A stretch of 64,000 nucleotides of DNA from Alicyclobacillus sacchari (GCF_004366795.1 NZ_SORF01000002.1:141886-205885); one strand, 5' to 3'. Counted from the stretch's first letter, positions 7,649 to 17,018 are shown. The notes: generated by a model from the letters alone, not told the origin. Made by a program: numbers and translations.

Positions 7649-9154
7649 GTGATGAAGAAAGCGCTTCATCTTGCTCCAAATGATGATGTGGCGATTGCTG
7701 TCGAACCGCTTGCCGTTGGTGACACGATAGCTTGGGACAGCCACGGGATCCAGGTGCAGGAACCCATCGGGCGCGGACATAAAATCGCCGTACGTGCAAT
7801 CGCTCAGGGTGAACGCGTGTACAAGTACGGGTTTCCCATCGGCGTTGCCACGGCCGACATTCCGCAGGGCGCATGGGTGCACGTGCACAATGTGCGCACC
7901 GCATTGGCGGGGAAGCTGGAGTATGTGTATCAACCGGAGTTTGGCACAAGAAATCAGCATGAAATGCCCGAGATGCCAACGTCCTTTCGTGGCTATATGC
8001 GCGATGATGGGCAAGTTGGAACGCGAAATGAAATTTGGATCATCAACACCGTCGGCTGTGTGAACAAGGTGGCAGAGCGGCTTGCCGCGATGGCGGACGC
8101 GCGCTGGCGCGGGCAGGGGATCGATGGTGTCCACCATTTCCCGCACCCGTATGGGTGTTCACAACTTGGTGACGACTTAGCCTACACGCAGTCCCTACTT
8201 GCTGGCTTGGCTCGCCACCCGAATGCAGCGGGTGTGCTCATTGTGGGGCTTGGCTGTGAAAATAACAGGATTGCCAGTTTTCGATCCGCACTTTCCGATA
8301 TACCTCAAGAAAAACTGCGGTTTTTGGAGTTGCAGTCGACTACGGACGAATTCGCGAGCGGAATGTCGCTCCTCGCAGAACTCGTCCAATACGCTTCACG
8401 TTACAAACGCGAGGAGACGCCGGTTGCAAAGCTCAAAATCGGACTTAAATGCGGAGGATCGGACGGGTTTTCAGGGATGACGGCCAATCCGCTGGTGGGG
8501 CGTGTCGCGGATTGGATCACTGCGCACGCAGGCACAGCGCTTTTGACCGAGGTGCCGGAGATGTTTGGCGCGGAGACGATTTTCATGCAACGCGCCGAGA
8601 GTCAAATGGTCTTCGAGCGGATCGTCGACTTGATCAATCGTTGGAAAGATTACTACCAACGCCACGGGCAACCCATCTACGAGAATCCATCGCCTGGAAA
8701 CCGGGATGGCGGAATCACGACTTTGGAAGAAAAATCGCTTGGCTGTGTACAAAAAGGCGGACGTTCAGCCAGCGTGGTGGATGTCATCGCGTACGGTCAA
8801 AGCGCGCAAAAACCTGGACTGAACCTCGTCGAAGCACCGGGCAACGACATGGTGTCCGTGAGCGCGTTGGCCGCGGCGGGGGCGCAATTGGTGTTGTTCA
8901 CGACAGGGCGGGGGACGCCGCTTGGCGGACCGGTACCAACCTTGAAAATTGCTACGAATAGCGATCTCGCCCGGCAGAAACCTGGTTGGATCGATTTCGA
9001 TGCGGGTCTCCTGATGGACGGAGTGCCCTTTGACGAGTTGGCTTTGCAACTGTATGAGCAGGTCATTCGGGTCGCTTCGGGAGACGACCTGGCTCGCAAT
9101 GAACAGAACGGGTATCGCGAGATCGCCATCTTCAAAGATGGTGTGACGTTGTAA
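7649..9154 (+). CDS. uxaA: Altronate dehydratase
   Basis: This enzyme converts D-altronate to 2-keto-3-deoxygluconate. The 501-residue product has an N-terminal SAF domain (about residues 8-90) and the large UxaA catalytic region with RDDGQVGTRNE, PHPYGCSQLGDD, GLGCENN and GLKCGGSDGFSG, whose cysteines and histidines fit metal binding in this family. The GTG start lies nine bases after GAGAGGGGG; the adjacent ATG is an alternative. It is the first gene of the operon. KDG kinase and aldolase are not in the window. Confidence 0.95.
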   Translation: MMKKALHLAPNDDVAIAVEPLAVGDTIAWDSHGIQVQEPIGRGHKIAVRAIAQGERVYKYGFPIGVATADIPQGAWVHVHNVRTALAGKLEYVYQPEFGTRNQHEMPEMPTSFRGYMRDDGQVGTRNEIWIINTVGCVNKVAERLAAMADARWRGQGIDGVHHFPHPYGCSQLGDDLAYTQSLLAGLARHPNAAGVLIVGLGCENNRIASFRSALSDIPQEKLRFLELQSTTDEFASGMSLLAELVQYASRYKREETPVAKLKIGLKCGGSDGFSGMTANPLVGRVADWITAHAGTALLTEVPEMFGAETIFMQRAESQMVFERIVDLINRWKDYYQRHGQPIYENPSPGNRDGGITTLEEKSLGCVQKGGRSASVVDVIAYGQSAQKPGLNLVEAPGNDMVSVSALAAAGAQLVLFTTGRGTPLGGPVPTLKIATNSDLARQKPGWIDFDAGLLMDGVPFDELALQLYEQVIRVASGDDLARNEQNGYREIAIFKDGVTL

Positions 9155-9192
9155 CACGTGTGCATCAGGCAAGGGAAAGGGGTCATAGAACC

Positions 9193-10005
9193 ATGTACTT
9201 GGTGAAGGGCAATGACAATGTGGGATATGTCGATTTGGTACCTGCGGAAAACGACGCGGGGCTCAAGTGGATTTCGCTTGGCCTGTTGCGGTTGCAGGCA
9301 GGCGATGTGTACCGCGGCAAGCTCGAGGGGCGGGAGGCGGTTCTCGTGCTATTGCGTGGCATGTGTGAGGTGCAGGCAGCTGGGCAAGCCTTTGGTCCAT
9401 ACACTCGCCACAACGTCTTTTCAGAGCGCGCTACGGCAGTGTACGTGCCGGTTGGTGGCGACTATGCCGTGACCAACGTGGGCGAAGGCGTGCTGGAAGT
9501 CGCCATTTGCCAAGCGGTCGCCGACGAGACCCACGAGCCGTTCGCCGTTCTGCCGGAGGATGTGGAGACCAAATCGGTTGGTGAGGCAAATTTTCGGCGG
9601 GATGTCCACGATATTGTCGTCAAACGGGCGGAAGGGAAAGTACACCGGATCATCGTCGGCGAAACGTTCAATCCGCCCGGCAACTGGTCCAGCTACCCGC
9701 CGCACAAGCACGACGAGTACATTCCAGGTGTCGAGGCTTGCATGGAGGAGATTTACTACTATCAATGCGATCCGCAAAACGGGTTCGGCATGCAGTCGAT
9801 TTACACCGGAGATGGGGCTATGGACGAGACCTTTCGCGTTCAGCATGGGGATGCGTTTTTAATTCCTCGTGGCTATCACCCAGTGTGTGCCGCCGGAGGC
9901 TATCAACTCTACTACTTGTGGCTGATGGCAGGTCCGATTGATCGAACGATGATCCCACACGACGATCCCAACCATACGTGGGTACGCGAGAGATCTTGGT
10001 CATGA
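9193..10005 (+). CDS. IolB-like cupin isomerase, possible uronate isomerase
   Basis: A 270-residue bicupin of the 5-deoxy-glucuronate isomerase (IolB) family. The signature PPGNWSSYPPHKHDEY carries the metal-binding histidines, followed by EEIYYY, PRGYHPV and YYLWLMAGP. Known IolB acts in inositol catabolism as an aldose-ketose isomerase on a uronate. No other iol genes are present; instead it lies between altronate dehydratase and tagaturonate reductase, where a galacturonate-to-tagaturonate isomerase (UxaC) would be expected. I infer it may fill that role. ATG at 9193 follows AAAGGGG. Confidence 0.85.
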   Translation: MYLVKGNDNVGYVDLVPAENDAGLKWISLGLLRLQAGDVYRGKLEGREAVLVLLRGMCEVQAAGQAFGPYTRHNVFSERATAVYVPVGGDYAVTNVGEGVLEVAICQAVADETHEPFAVLPEDVETKSVGEANFRRDVHDIVVKRAEGKVHRIIVGETFNPPGNWSSYPPHKHDEYIPGVEACMEEIYYYQCDPQNGFGMQSIYTGDGAMDETFRVQHGDAFLIPRGYHPVCAAGGYQLYYLWLMAGPIDRTMIPHDDPNHTWVRERSWS

Positions 10006-10039
10006 CGATATCAGGTATGCAGAGAAAGAAGATGGAGAC

Positions 10040-11545
10040 ATGCGGCTTTTGACCCGGGATCTGTTGTCGAGTCAGTCGGACCTGCACACATCGTGCCACA
10101 TCTCACAATCTGTTCCCGAGCGCATCCTGCAAATCGGTGAAGGCGTGTTTCTACGCGGATTTGCGGATTGGCTGATCGACCGCGTAAACGCGGCAGGTCA
10201 CGTTGGCGGCCGGATCGTCATTGCGGCTCCTCGACCCAGTGGTGCCCGGAATATCGAGTGCTTTCGCAAGCAGGACGGTTTGTATACCGTCCTCCTCCGG
10301 GGAATCGAGGACGGGGTGACGGTGGATCGCCAGGAGATTGTATCGTCGGTTTCGCGAGCCATCGATCCGCACAATGAATGGCCGGATTTCCTGGCCTGCG
10401 CTCGCCAACGCGAGATCGATGTCGTGATTTCCAATACGACGGAGCTGGGTATCCAATATGTTCCGCAGGCGTATGTGGCGGGGCAGGTTCAGCAGACGTA
10501 TCCGGCTAAACTTGCTGCCTACCTGTACGAGCGCTACCAGGCGTTTGCAGGCGATCCGCAGGCGGGCATGACCGTCTTGCCCTGCGAGTTGATTGACGAC
10601 AACGGTGCACGGTTGCGCGATATCGTGATCCGACACAGCGAGGATTGGGCCTTGCCAGAAGCGTTCGTCGAATGGCTGAAATCGTACAATGTGTTCTGCA
10701 ACACATTGGTAGATCGCATTGTCACGCCATTTGCACCGGATGCGGACGGAGCCCCGCAGCTTCCTTACGCAGATCAGCTTGCGGTTGTCGCCGAACCGTT
10801 TCACATGTGGGCCATTGAAGGGGGCGATCATCTCCAAACGCGTTGGCCGTTTGCCGAACTTGGATTGTCTGTGTATTTCGTTCCTAGGATTGAGGACTAT
10901 CGATTGCAAAAGGTACGGGTCCTCAATGGTGCGCACACGGCAATGGCCTGCCTGGGGTTGCTTGCACAGAAACAGACTGTCCTTGATGTCATGTCGCATC
11001 CGGTGTTCCAAGCATTCGTCGAAGAGCTCATCTGGTCGGAGATTGTACCGATAGTCGGATCTCAGGTTGGCGATAGTGAAGTGCTTGAGCGGTTTGCGAG
11101 AGACGTGATCGACCGTTTTCGCAATCCCTTTCTGCACCATGCGTTGACGTCTATTGCGGCCAATTCACTTGCGAAAGCGCGCATTCGTCTTGTCCCCACC
11201 ATCGTCGAGTATGCGGCGTGTCGTGGCGCAAGCCCACCGCTTGCGGCGGCGGCGATCGCGATGTTGTGCTACGCGTGCTATCCTTCACACGAGCAGATGG
11301 GCATCGAGGATCCGCTCCGCGTCAGACTAGCGGAAATCTGGCGCAACGATTTAGACGCAGACGCCTCGGGAACGGTGACAGCATTGTTGCAAGCTTCCGA
11401 CGTGTGGGGATGCGATCTCGCCGCGTTGCCGGGGTTGCCTGGCATGGTCCAGGAAGTGATCCGTCTCGCTCGCGAACGCGGCGTGGTGGAAGCAATTGCA
11501 GAGTGGTTGCATGTCAATCCAGCATCGGAAACGGCGAGGAGGTGA
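10040..11545 (+). CDS. uxaB: Tagaturonate reductase (mannitol dehydrogenase family)
   Basis: This NADH-dependent enzyme reduces D-tagaturonate to D-altronate. The 501 residues fit the UxaB branch: N-terminal Rossmann region ERILQIGEGVFLRGFADWLID, SNTTELGIQY, PCELIDDNGARLRD, and the mannitol dehydrogenase helix KVRVLNGAHTAMACLG, whose lysine and histidine region is catalytic in the family. Its position after uxaA and the IolB-like gene supports this over fructuronate reductase, although UxuB cannot be fully excluded. Confidence 0.92.
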   Translation: MRLLTRDLLSSQSDLHTSCHISQSVPERILQIGEGVFLRGFADWLIDRVNAAGHVGGRIVIAAPRPSGARNIECFRKQDGLYTVLLRGIEDGVTVDRQEIVSSVSRAIDPHNEWPDFLACARQREIDVVISNTTELGIQYVPQAYVAGQVQQTYPAKLAAYLYERYQAFAGDPQAGMTVLPCELIDDNGARLRDIVIRHSEDWALPEAFVEWLKSYNVFCNTLVDRIVTPFAPDADGAPQLPYADQLAVVAEPFHMWAIEGGDHLQTRWPFAELGLSVYFVPRIEDYRLQKVRVLNGAHTAMACLGLLAQKQTVLDVMSHPVFQAFVEELIWSEIVPIVGSQVGDSEVLERFARDVIDRFRNPFLHHALTSIAANSLAKARIRLVPTIVEYAACRGASPPLAAAAIAMLCYACYPSHEQMGIEDPLRVRLAEIWRNDLDADASGTVTALLQASDVWGCDLAALPGLPGMVQEVIRLARERGVVEAIAEWLHVNPASETARR

Positions 11546-11668
11546 TGCGGTCGCACGTAGGGTAGCTTTCCGCTGTGCGTTTACGGCCGCAGTCGACTCC
11601 ATCAAGATGAGCAGCCGACGGTCTCAGATTGGGCGTTCTAAGAATCGGGAAAGGGGACTTGCGCACGT

Positions 11669-13081
11669 ATGCAAACGAAAGCGTCATCATCGGATGTACG
11701 CACGGCAAAACTCGGATTTGTCGTCGCCGTCGTCGTGATCGCGTCGCTTGGCGGGCTGTTATTTGGTTATGATACAGGTGTCATCGCAGGCGCAAATGAG
11801 TTTTTGAAGACAGAATTTCACATGGGTGCAGGAATGACCGGATTGGTGTCGAGCAGCATCGATCTCGGTGCGATGCTCGGCGTTCTCATCGCAGGTTATC
11901 TGGGGGACAGGATCGGCAGGAAGAAAGCGCTTTCTGTCGCGGGTCTTATTTTCATCGTTTGTAGCATTCTCACGGCGCTCGCGACAAACGTCGCAGAGTT
12001 GGTCATCGGTCGTTTTATCGGCGGCGTCGGCATCGGGCTCGCCTCACTGTTGTCGCCTTTGTACATCGCAGAGATTGCGCCGCCCAAAATTCGGGGGCGC
12101 TTGGTCGGATCGAACCAATTGGCCATTGTGTCCGGTATCTTTATTGTGTACTTCATCAATGCGGCCATCGTCAGTTCGCACACCGACGCGTGGAATCAAA
12201 CCACGGGGTGGCGCTGGATGTTTGGCATGGGGGCAATACCGGCGATTTTGTTCTTCGTGCTCTTATTCTTTGTTCCGGAAAGTCCCCGTTTTCTCATGGC
12301 ACGCGGCCGAGAGCAACAAGCCATGGCGATTCTCGAGCGTGTCAACGGCTCAGAACAGGCTCGTGTGGATGCGCAGGCGATTCGCGACTCTATCGAGATG
12401 GTGCCTGACTCGCTGTGGCGCGAATTGTCCCGTCCCGGGATCCGCAAGGCTTTGTTTATCGGCGTGCTGCTTGCTATCTTCCAGCAGTTTACAGGAACAA
12501 ACGCCGTTGGCTATTATGCGCCGATGATCTTCAAAGCAGCGGGTGCCGGAACGAACGCGTCGTTTTACGACACTGTGTGGATTGGCGCGATTAAAGTGAT
12601 TTTCGTCATCGTATTGATGCTCATTGTCGATCGCGTTGGCCGCAAGCGCTTACTCGTGTGGAACGGCGGGTTCATGGCACTGTTCCTCGTCATCCTTGGC
12701 ATCGCGTTCTCGTTGCCGCACATGCTGACCTGGTTGGTACTGGGGTTGACATTTCTGCATACCATTGCCTATGAACTGTCGTGGGGCGGCGGCGTCTGGA
12801 TTGTTCTGTCCGAGATTTATCCGACTGCCATTCGCGGAAGAGCCATGTCGATTGCTTCCTTTGCCCTGTGGTTTGCCACCTACTTGGTCGCACAATTCTT
12901 TCCGATCCTGTTGCAGGTCATCGGTGGCACGTGGACGTTCTGGATCTTTGCGGTGTTTTGCATCGCCATGGCAGTGTTCATGAAAAAGGCGGTGCCCGAG
13001 ACGAGCAACAAGTCCATGGAACGGATCCAGACGGACTGGATTCAAGCGGGTGGATCGAATTCGACGTCCGATTCGATGTAA
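11669..13081 (+). CDS. MFS sugar porter, probably for uronate uptake
   Basis: A 470-residue, 12-segment transporter of the sugar porter family (XylE/AraE/GLUT type). Hallmarks are GGLLFGYDTGVIAGA in helix 1, GDRIGRKKAL in loop 2-3, PLYIAEIAP, the RFIGG region, PESPRFLM and the GRKRLL loop. It imports sugars with protons. As the last gene of the uxa cluster, before a terminator, it is most likely the uronate importer, an inference from context. The 123-base gap before it contains only a ribosome site (AAAGGGGAC) and no clear promoter. Confidence 0.9.
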   Translation: MQTKASSSDVRTAKLGFVVAVVVIASLGGLLFGYDTGVIAGANEFLKTEFHMGAGMTGLVSSSIDLGAMLGVLIAGYLGDRIGRKKALSVAGLIFIVCSILTALATNVAELVIGRFIGGVGIGLASLLSPLYIAEIAPPKIRGRLVGSNQLAIVSGIFIVYFINAAIVSSHTDAWNQTTGWRWMFGMGAIPAILFFVLLFFVPESPRFLMARGREQQAMAILERVNGSEQARVDAQAIRDSIEMVPDSLWRELSRPGIRKALFIGVLLAIFQQFTGTNAVGYYAPMIFKAAGAGTNASFYDTVWIGAIKVIFVIVLMLIVDRVGRKRLLVWNGGFMALFLVILGIAFSLPHMLTWLVLGLTFLHTIAYELSWGGGVWIVLSEIYPTAIRGRAMSIASFALWFATYLVAQFFPILLQVIGGTWTFWIFAVFCIAMAVFMKKAVPETSNKSMERIQTDWIQAGGSNSTSDSM

Positions 13082-13097
13082 ATCCTCAAATCATACG

Positions 13098-13138
13098 AAA
13101 ACCTGTGGACGGAAGAGTATGCCATCCACAGGTTTTTT
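13098..13138. terminator. Bidirectional terminator between the uxa operon and lexA
   Basis: AAAACCTGTGGA pairs perfectly with TCCACAGGTTTT. A T-run follows on the plus strand, and the complementary A-run gives a T-run on the minus strand. The stem lies between the two convergent stop codons. Confidence 0.9.
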
Positions 13139-13140
13139 GT

Positions 13141-13773
13141 TCAGCGGATATATCGAAACACACCCACAACTTTTCCGAGAATCGTGACGTAATCGTAGTA
13201 CAATGGCGCCATGTGCTTATTTTCCGGCTGCAATCGAACCCGTCCATCTTCTCTGTAAAACCGCTTCACGGTCGCCTCGTCGTCCTCTGTCATCGCTACG
13301 ACGATGTCGCCGTTTACCGCGCTTGCTTGGCGTCTGACAATGACCAGATCTCCGTCATAGATGCCGGCCTCAATCATCGACTCACCGACGATTTGCAGGA
13401 CGAAAACCTCATCGTCTTTCGCCAAATCGCGCGGTAGTGGAAGGTATCCTTGCACATCTTCGATGGCTGTGATGGGCAAACCAGCCGTGACATGTCCGAC
13501 GATAGGTGCGAGCACGGGAGCTTCGTCCATCGTTTGAGTTGAATTTTGCGTTGGCTCGTCGTGTGAAATCAATTCGAGTGCTCGGGGTTTCGTCGGATCC
13601 CGACGCAAATATCCTTTTTGTTGCAGCCGCTCCAAGTGACCGTGCACGGTGGAACTGGAAGCAAGCCCGACAGCTTCACCAATCTCGCGAACCGACGGAG
13701 GATATCCTTTTTCCCTTACATTTTTTCGGATGAATTCGAGAATTGCTCGCTGTCGCGAGGTCAGCTGGCTCAC
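13141..13773 (-). CDS. lexA: SOS repressor LexA
   Basis: LexA represses DNA-damage genes and cleaves itself when RecA is activated. The winged helix-turn-helix is in the N-terminal part ([24 protein letters not shown]). The cleavage site Ala-Gly is in HVTAGLP, the catalytic serine in GESMIEAGI and the lysine in EATVKRF. The GTG at 13773, giving MSQLTSRQ, is preferred because a GGGGAG site stands eight bases before it and the start then matches the Bacillus protein; a GTG three codons upstream is too close to that site. Confidence 0.95.
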   Translation of the reverse strand: MSQLTSRQRAILEFIRKNVREKGYPPSVREIGEAVGLASSSTVHGHLERLQQKGYLRRDPTKPRALELISHDEPTQNSTQTMDEAPVLAPIVGHVTAGLPITAIEDVQGYLPLPRDLAKDDEVFVLQIVGESMIEAGIYDGDLVIVRRQASAVNGDIVVAMTEDDEATVKRFYREDGRVRLQPENKHMAPLYYDYVTILGKVVGVFRYIR

Positions 13774-13805
13774 CGTCCACACTCCCCATGCCTAGATTTG
13801 CCTTC

Positions 13806-13845
13806 ATCGTATCACAGGATGGGGAATGTGGCAAACGTTTGTTCG
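13806..13845 (-). promoter_or_regulatory. lexA promoter with SOS box
   Basis: Read on the minus strand, TTGCCA and TACGAT are 17 bases apart. Overlapping the -35 box is CGAACAAACGTTTG, which matches the Bacillus SOS consensus CGAACnnnnGTTCG in all but one base. LexA bound here would block its own promoter. Confidence 0.8.
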
Positions 13846-13856
13846 CACCACGGGGA

Positions 13857-14648
13857 TTATACGAGGCCGAGATCGGCTAAGGCGTCGGCGACCCCGCCTG
13901 CCATAGCGCTCGAGGTCACGCACTTGGCTACCTCTTTCACTTCGTCAGCCGCGTTGCCCATCGCATAGGAGTAGCCCAGTGTTCGGAACATGCCGACGTC
14001 GTTGCCGCCGTCGCCGATATGCACCGCTTCTTCGGGGGCGATGCCCAGGTATTCAAGCAGGCGCAGGGCGCCAATCGACTTGTCGGATTTCCGGCGCTGA
14101 AAGTCGACGGCCTGCTCGTGCCAACGGTAGATATAACAAGCGGGGAATTCCTGTTCAAAGACGGCGTCCCATTCACGTGTCATAAATGCGTTGATTTGAA
14201 AAACCCCAATGTCTTGAACGCGATCGGCCAGGCTTGGTTCGTATGAAATAGGAGGAAAGTCGTATGAAGCCAATACCGGCAAAAATTCATCAGGCAGCGG
14301 TTCGAGGGAGAGAGCGTGATCGTGCGTGTGAACGATGGTGAATATGTTGCGCTCGCGCGCCCTGTTGAGGATACCTGTGACAACGTCGACATCAAACGGC
14401 ATCGCGAACAATTCCCGGTTGCCCGCTTTGACAAGTCCTCCATTAAAGTAAATTCCGTACGGAATGTGTAAGGCTTCTTGGATGTGCTGTGCGTGAATGA
14501 CGCTGCGCCCCGTGCAGACGGCGACAGGGATATTGTTTTTGAGCAACTCGGCGACGGCAGCGGCGCTCCGTGGCACGATTTCGCCGTTGACGTACAAAGT
14601 GCCGTCGATGTCGAGAAATACCATTTTTACGTGTTGTCCGGTCTTCAC
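13857..14648 (-). CDS. HAD-superfamily phosphatase, Cof type (IIB)
   Basis: This 263-residue protein carries all HAD motifs: FLDIDGTLY (nucleophile Asp), VCTGRS, the lysine in [11 protein letters not shown], and [11 protein letters not shown]. It belongs to the Cof/YkrA subgroup of cytosolic phosphatases acting on small phosphorylated metabolites or flavin nucleotides; the substrate cannot be deduced. The GTG at 14648 has GGGAGG eight bases upstream and is preferred over earlier in-frame starts. It is transcribed towards lexA but reads from its own upstream region, divergent from the glycyl-tRNA synthetase gene. Confidence 0.85.
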   Translation of the reverse strand: MKTGQHVKMVFLDIDGTLYVNGEIVPRSAAAVAELLKNNIPVAVCTGRSVIHAQHIQEALHIPYGIYFNGGLVKAGNRELFAMPFDVDVVTGILNRARERNIFTIVHTHDHALSLEPLPDEFLPVLASYDFPPISYEPSLADRVQDIGVFQINAFMTREWDAVFEQEFPACYIYRWHEQAVDFQRRKSDKSIGALRLLEYLGIAPEEAVHIGDGGNDVGMFRTLGYSYAMGNAADEVKEVAKCVTSSAMAGGVADALADLGLV

Positions 14649-14757
14649 CCTTGGATGCCTCCCATCTGTCAGCCGCGTCACCAAAATTGATCAGTCGGAC
14701 TCTCATTATACACAATCTTGGCATCCGATAGGCACGTACACCAAAAAAGGAACCCAA

Positions 14758-14786
14758 TTGATTCCGATCCTCCCCTCCGCTATGAT
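14758..14786 (+). promoter_or_regulatory. Promoter of glycyl-tRNA synthetase gene
   Basis: TTGATT and TATGAT are separated by exactly 17 bases, ending 31 bases before the start codon. The leader is too short for a T-box. Confidence 0.75.
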
Positions 14787-14817
14787 AGCCATATTGAAGA
14801 CATGCAGGAGGAAACGT

Positions 14818-16209
14818 ATGCGAGCGACAATGGACGCCCTTGTATCACTGGCAAAACGGCGTGGTTTTATCTTTCCAGGTTCCGAGATCTATGGCGGCCT
14901 GGCGAACACTTGGGACTACGGTCCACTTGGTGCACAGATGAAACACAATATCAAGCGCGCGTGGTGGCGCCATTTTATTGAGCACAACCCGTACAATGTC
15001 GGGCTCGACTCGGCCATCCTCATGAACCGGCAGGTTTGGGTTGCATCTGGCCATGTCGAGAATTTTCACGATCCCATGATCGACTGTCGGCAGTGTAAGT
15101 CGCGTTTTCGCGCGGACAAGCTGATTGAAGAGGCTGCCGCTGCGCGCGGGGAGGACGTTGTCGTCGATGGCCTGCCGTTTGCGCAGATGGAGAAGCTGGT
15201 GGAACAATATCAAATTGCGTGTCCCGAGTGCGGTGCGCACGATTTCACAGGCATCCGTCAATTTAATATGATGTTTAAGACATATCAGGGTGTGACGGAA
15301 GACGCGTCCAATGAAGTCTATTTGCGCCCCGAAACGGCGCAGGGCATTTTCGTCAATTTTAAGAACGTGCAGCGAACCATGCGGCGAAAACTGCCCTTCG
15401 GAATTGGACAATTTGGCAAAAGCTTTCGAAACGAGATCACCCCCGGCAACTTTACGTTCCGCACGCGCGAGTTCGAGCAGATGGAACTGGAGTTCTTCTG
15501 CGCCCCGGGCGAAGATATGAAGTGGTTCGAATATTGGCGTCAATATTGTTACGACTGGCTTGTGTCGCTTGGTTTGCGCGCGGAGAATTTGCGCTTTCGC
15601 GATCACGAACAGGAGCAGTTGTCGCACTACAGTAAGGCGACGACGGACATCGAGTACCAGTTTCCGTTCGGTTGGGGCGAGCTGCTCGGTGTGGCGGATC
15701 GCACGGATTACGACCTGCGGGCGCATGCAACGAGTTCTGGCGAGAATATGACAGTCCAGGAAGAAGGGCAGGAGCCGTTCATTCCGTACTGCATTGAACC
15801 TGCAATCGGTGCGGATCGACTGTTCCTTGCGATTTTCGCAGACGCGTATGATGAGGAAGAGGTCGGCGAAAACGATTCGCGCGTCGTTTTACACCTGCAT
15901 CCGAAGTTGGCTCCTTATCAGGCGGCCGTTTTCCCGCTGTCCAAAAAACTTGGCGAACGGGCGGAAGCTCTGTATCTCGATCTCGCCAAACTCTACAGCG
16001 TCGACTATGACGAATCCGGCTCCATTGGCAAAAGATATCGCCGGCACGATGAAATCGGCACGCCATTCTGTATTACGTACGATTTCGAATCAGAAACGGA
16101 TGGTGCTGTGACGATTCGCCACCGCGATTCGATGGAACAAGAGCGTGTGCCGATTGCCAATGTGCAATCCTGGTTGGCGGATCACATCAGCAAATCTGCG
16201 ACTTGGTGA
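14818..16209 (+). CDS. glyS: Glycyl-tRNA synthetase, single-chain class II type
   Basis: It charges tRNA-Gly. This is the alpha2 eukaryote/archaea-like type of about 463 residues, not the bacterial GlyQ/GlyS alpha-beta pair. Class II motifs are visible: [13 protein letters not shown], the motif 2 loop [23 protein letters not shown], and motif 3 [15 protein letters not shown] zinc-binding [17 protein letters not shown] insertion lies between about residues 85 and 145, and the anticodon-binding domain is C-terminal. ATG at 14818 has a strong GCAGGAGG site; in-frame codons further upstream run through the promoter. Confidence 0.95.
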   Translation: MRATMDALVSLAKRRGFIFPGSEIYGGLANTWDYGPLGAQMKHNIKRAWWRHFIEHNPYNVGLDSAILMNRQVWVASGHVENFHDPMIDCRQCKSRFRADKLIEEAAAARGEDVVVDGLPFAQMEKLVEQYQIACPECGAHDFTGIRQFNMMFKTYQGVTEDASNEVYLRPETAQGIFVNFKNVQRTMRRKLPFGIGQFGKSFRNEITPGNFTFRTREFEQMELEFFCAPGEDMKWFEYWRQYCYDWLVSLGLRAENLRFRDHEQEQLSHYSKATTDIEYQFPFGWGELLGVADRTDYDLRAHATSSGENMTVQEEGQEPFIPYCIEPAIGADRLFLAIFADAYDEEEVGENDSRVVLHLHPKLAPYQAAVFPLSKKLGERAEALYLDLAKLYSVDYDESGSIGKRYRRHDEIGTPFCITYDFESETDGAVTIRHRDSMEQERVPIANVQSWLADHISKSATW

Positions 16210-16274
16210 TTTTCGTCTCCCGTGTGCATGGGCGTTACTGGATTGGGGGATTCTGCAAACGGGGGTGGCGACTG

Positions 16275-16466
16275 ATGTCAGGTCAGCATACGGAAAACCA
16301 CAACGATCATTTTGCTTTCGTCGGTGCACTGGAGCAAAATCACCATTTTGAGTCGTTGGTCGAGCGGCGTAATCACATGATGAGTACGCGTATCGACGCC
16401 GTGGTTCCGTGGAAGCAGTACCACCGGGCGAATATTCCTCATGGCAAGAGGCAGTCGAACGGTTGA
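16275..16466 (+). CDS. Hypothetical 63-residue His-rich protein
   Basis: A short frame with ATG after ACGGGGGTGGCGACTG. The product is hydrophilic and rich in histidine and asparagine (ENHNDHF, EQNHHFESL, VERRNHMM) with no membrane segment or cysteine. A hairpin terminator follows its stop by about 20 bases, supporting real expression. I do not recognise a family, and metal binding by the histidines would be speculation. Confidence 0.4.
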   Translation: MSGQHTENHNDHFAFVGALEQNHHFESLVERRNHMMSTRIDAVVPWKQYHRANIPHGKRQSNG

Positions 16467-16484
16467 TGACAGGTCCACACACCC

Positions 16485-16515
16485 AAGAGGGCGGTCCGAA
16501 TCGGATCGCCCTCTT
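16485..16515 (+). terminator. Hairpin terminator after the small protein gene
   Basis: AAGAGGGCG pairs perfectly with CGCCCTCTT, with an inner CCG/CGG pairing. The following bases (CGATTGTCG) are not T-rich, so termination may be partial. Confidence 0.5.
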
Positions 16516-16612
16516 CGATTGTCGCTACAGATCTGGGACTATGAGGTTCACGAATGACTCGGATTCACGTCTCTCTACTGCAAACGTCCTCCAAAATGTG
16601 AGGACAAGCTGG

Positions 16613-16618
16613 TAGTAT
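16613..16618 (+). promoter_or_regulatory. Extended -10 box of the toxin mRNA
   Basis: TGGTAGTAT forms an extended -10 element (TG-n-TAGTAT) about 60 bases before the toxin start. No clear -35 hexamer is seen, which extended -10 promoters tolerate. Confidence 0.4.
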
Positions 16619-16678
16619 GGAGGAAGGCACTGTCGTGGGGTTCGCTCCCTGCCCGTTTTCACGGGAGGGGGTGAGGTT

Positions 16679-16783
16679 GTGAGCGTCGCCAATGCGCTGT
16701 CTTTGATGATCCAGTTTGGGTCTTTCATTGTGGCGTTGCTGTCGCTCGTCGTAGCTGTGGTTCTTGCCCTCAAACGCAAGTAA
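16679..16783 (+). CDS. Type I toxin, holin-like/TxpA-type small membrane peptide
   Basis: This 34-residue peptide starts MSVANALSLMIQFGS, continues as one hydrophobic helix and ends in LALKRK. That is the pattern of putative holin-like toxins of Bacilli (M-[ST]-V-x-[ED/A]-x-L-x-[LM]-M-x-x-F-G-x-[FL]-I-x-x-[LIV]-L then a basic tail). Such peptides depolarise the membrane and are held in check by an antisense RNA. The GTG start has a very strong upstream site (GGGAGGGGGTGAGG). The stop codon is the first part of a hairpin, TAACCG pairing with CGGTTA, as is usual for these loci. Confidence 0.75.
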   Translation: MSVANALSLMIQFGSFIVALLSLVVAVVLALKRK

Positions 16784-16819
16784 CCGCCCCCACGGTTTGG
16801 CCTCTGGGGCGACGGTTAC
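16740..16819 (-). ncRNA. Candidate antisense antitoxin RNA
   Basis: On the minus strand TATGAT (plus-strand 16826-16831) is a good -10 box. Its start point, near 16819, would give an RNA that begins with the hairpin after the toxin gene and runs across the toxin 3' end, the usual layout of type I antitoxins of the RatA/SR4 kind. The -35 box is weak (TGTCGT at 16 bases) and the 3' end is not defined; the left boundary given is a guess. Confidence 0.4.
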
Positions 16820-16872
16820 TGACCCATCATATACGGATTGGGCAGGGACGACACCCAAAGGCGTCGGTGCCC

Positions 16873-16903
16873 GAGCCGGAGGTGCCCGCCTCCGGCTCTC
16901 TTT
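16873..16903 (+). terminator. Strong hairpin terminator
   Basis: GAGCCGGAGG pairs perfectly with CCTCCGGCTC around a six-base loop and is followed by TCTTTC. It separates the toxin locus from metH and would end toxin mRNA that reads through the first hairpin. Confidence 0.7.
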
Positions 16904-17012
16904 CATGTTTAGTCTAACACACTGCGGATATACGTCAATCTGTGCGCTTTGCATCCTCGTCGCGCATTGGATACTACCTGGAAAACTCGTGTCTGAAGTT
17001 CTGAAGTTATGC

Positions 17013-17018
17013 TACAAT
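17013..17018 (+). promoter_or_regulatory. -10 box of metH
   Basis: TATGCTACAAT contains an extended -10 (TGC-TACAAT) 38 bases before the metH start. The leader is about 30 bases long, leaving no room for an S-box or T-box. Confidence 0.5.

Noticed and set aside
7652-7669. CcpA cre-like palindrome at the uxaA start
   Set aside because: ATGAAGAAAGCGCTTCAT contains AAGCGCTT but fits the cre consensus in only about 10 of 14 positions, and is coding sequence.
14787-14817. T-box leader for glycyl-tRNA synthetase
   Set aside because: The leader between the promoter and start codon is only about 25 bases and has no AGGGUGG-type motif.
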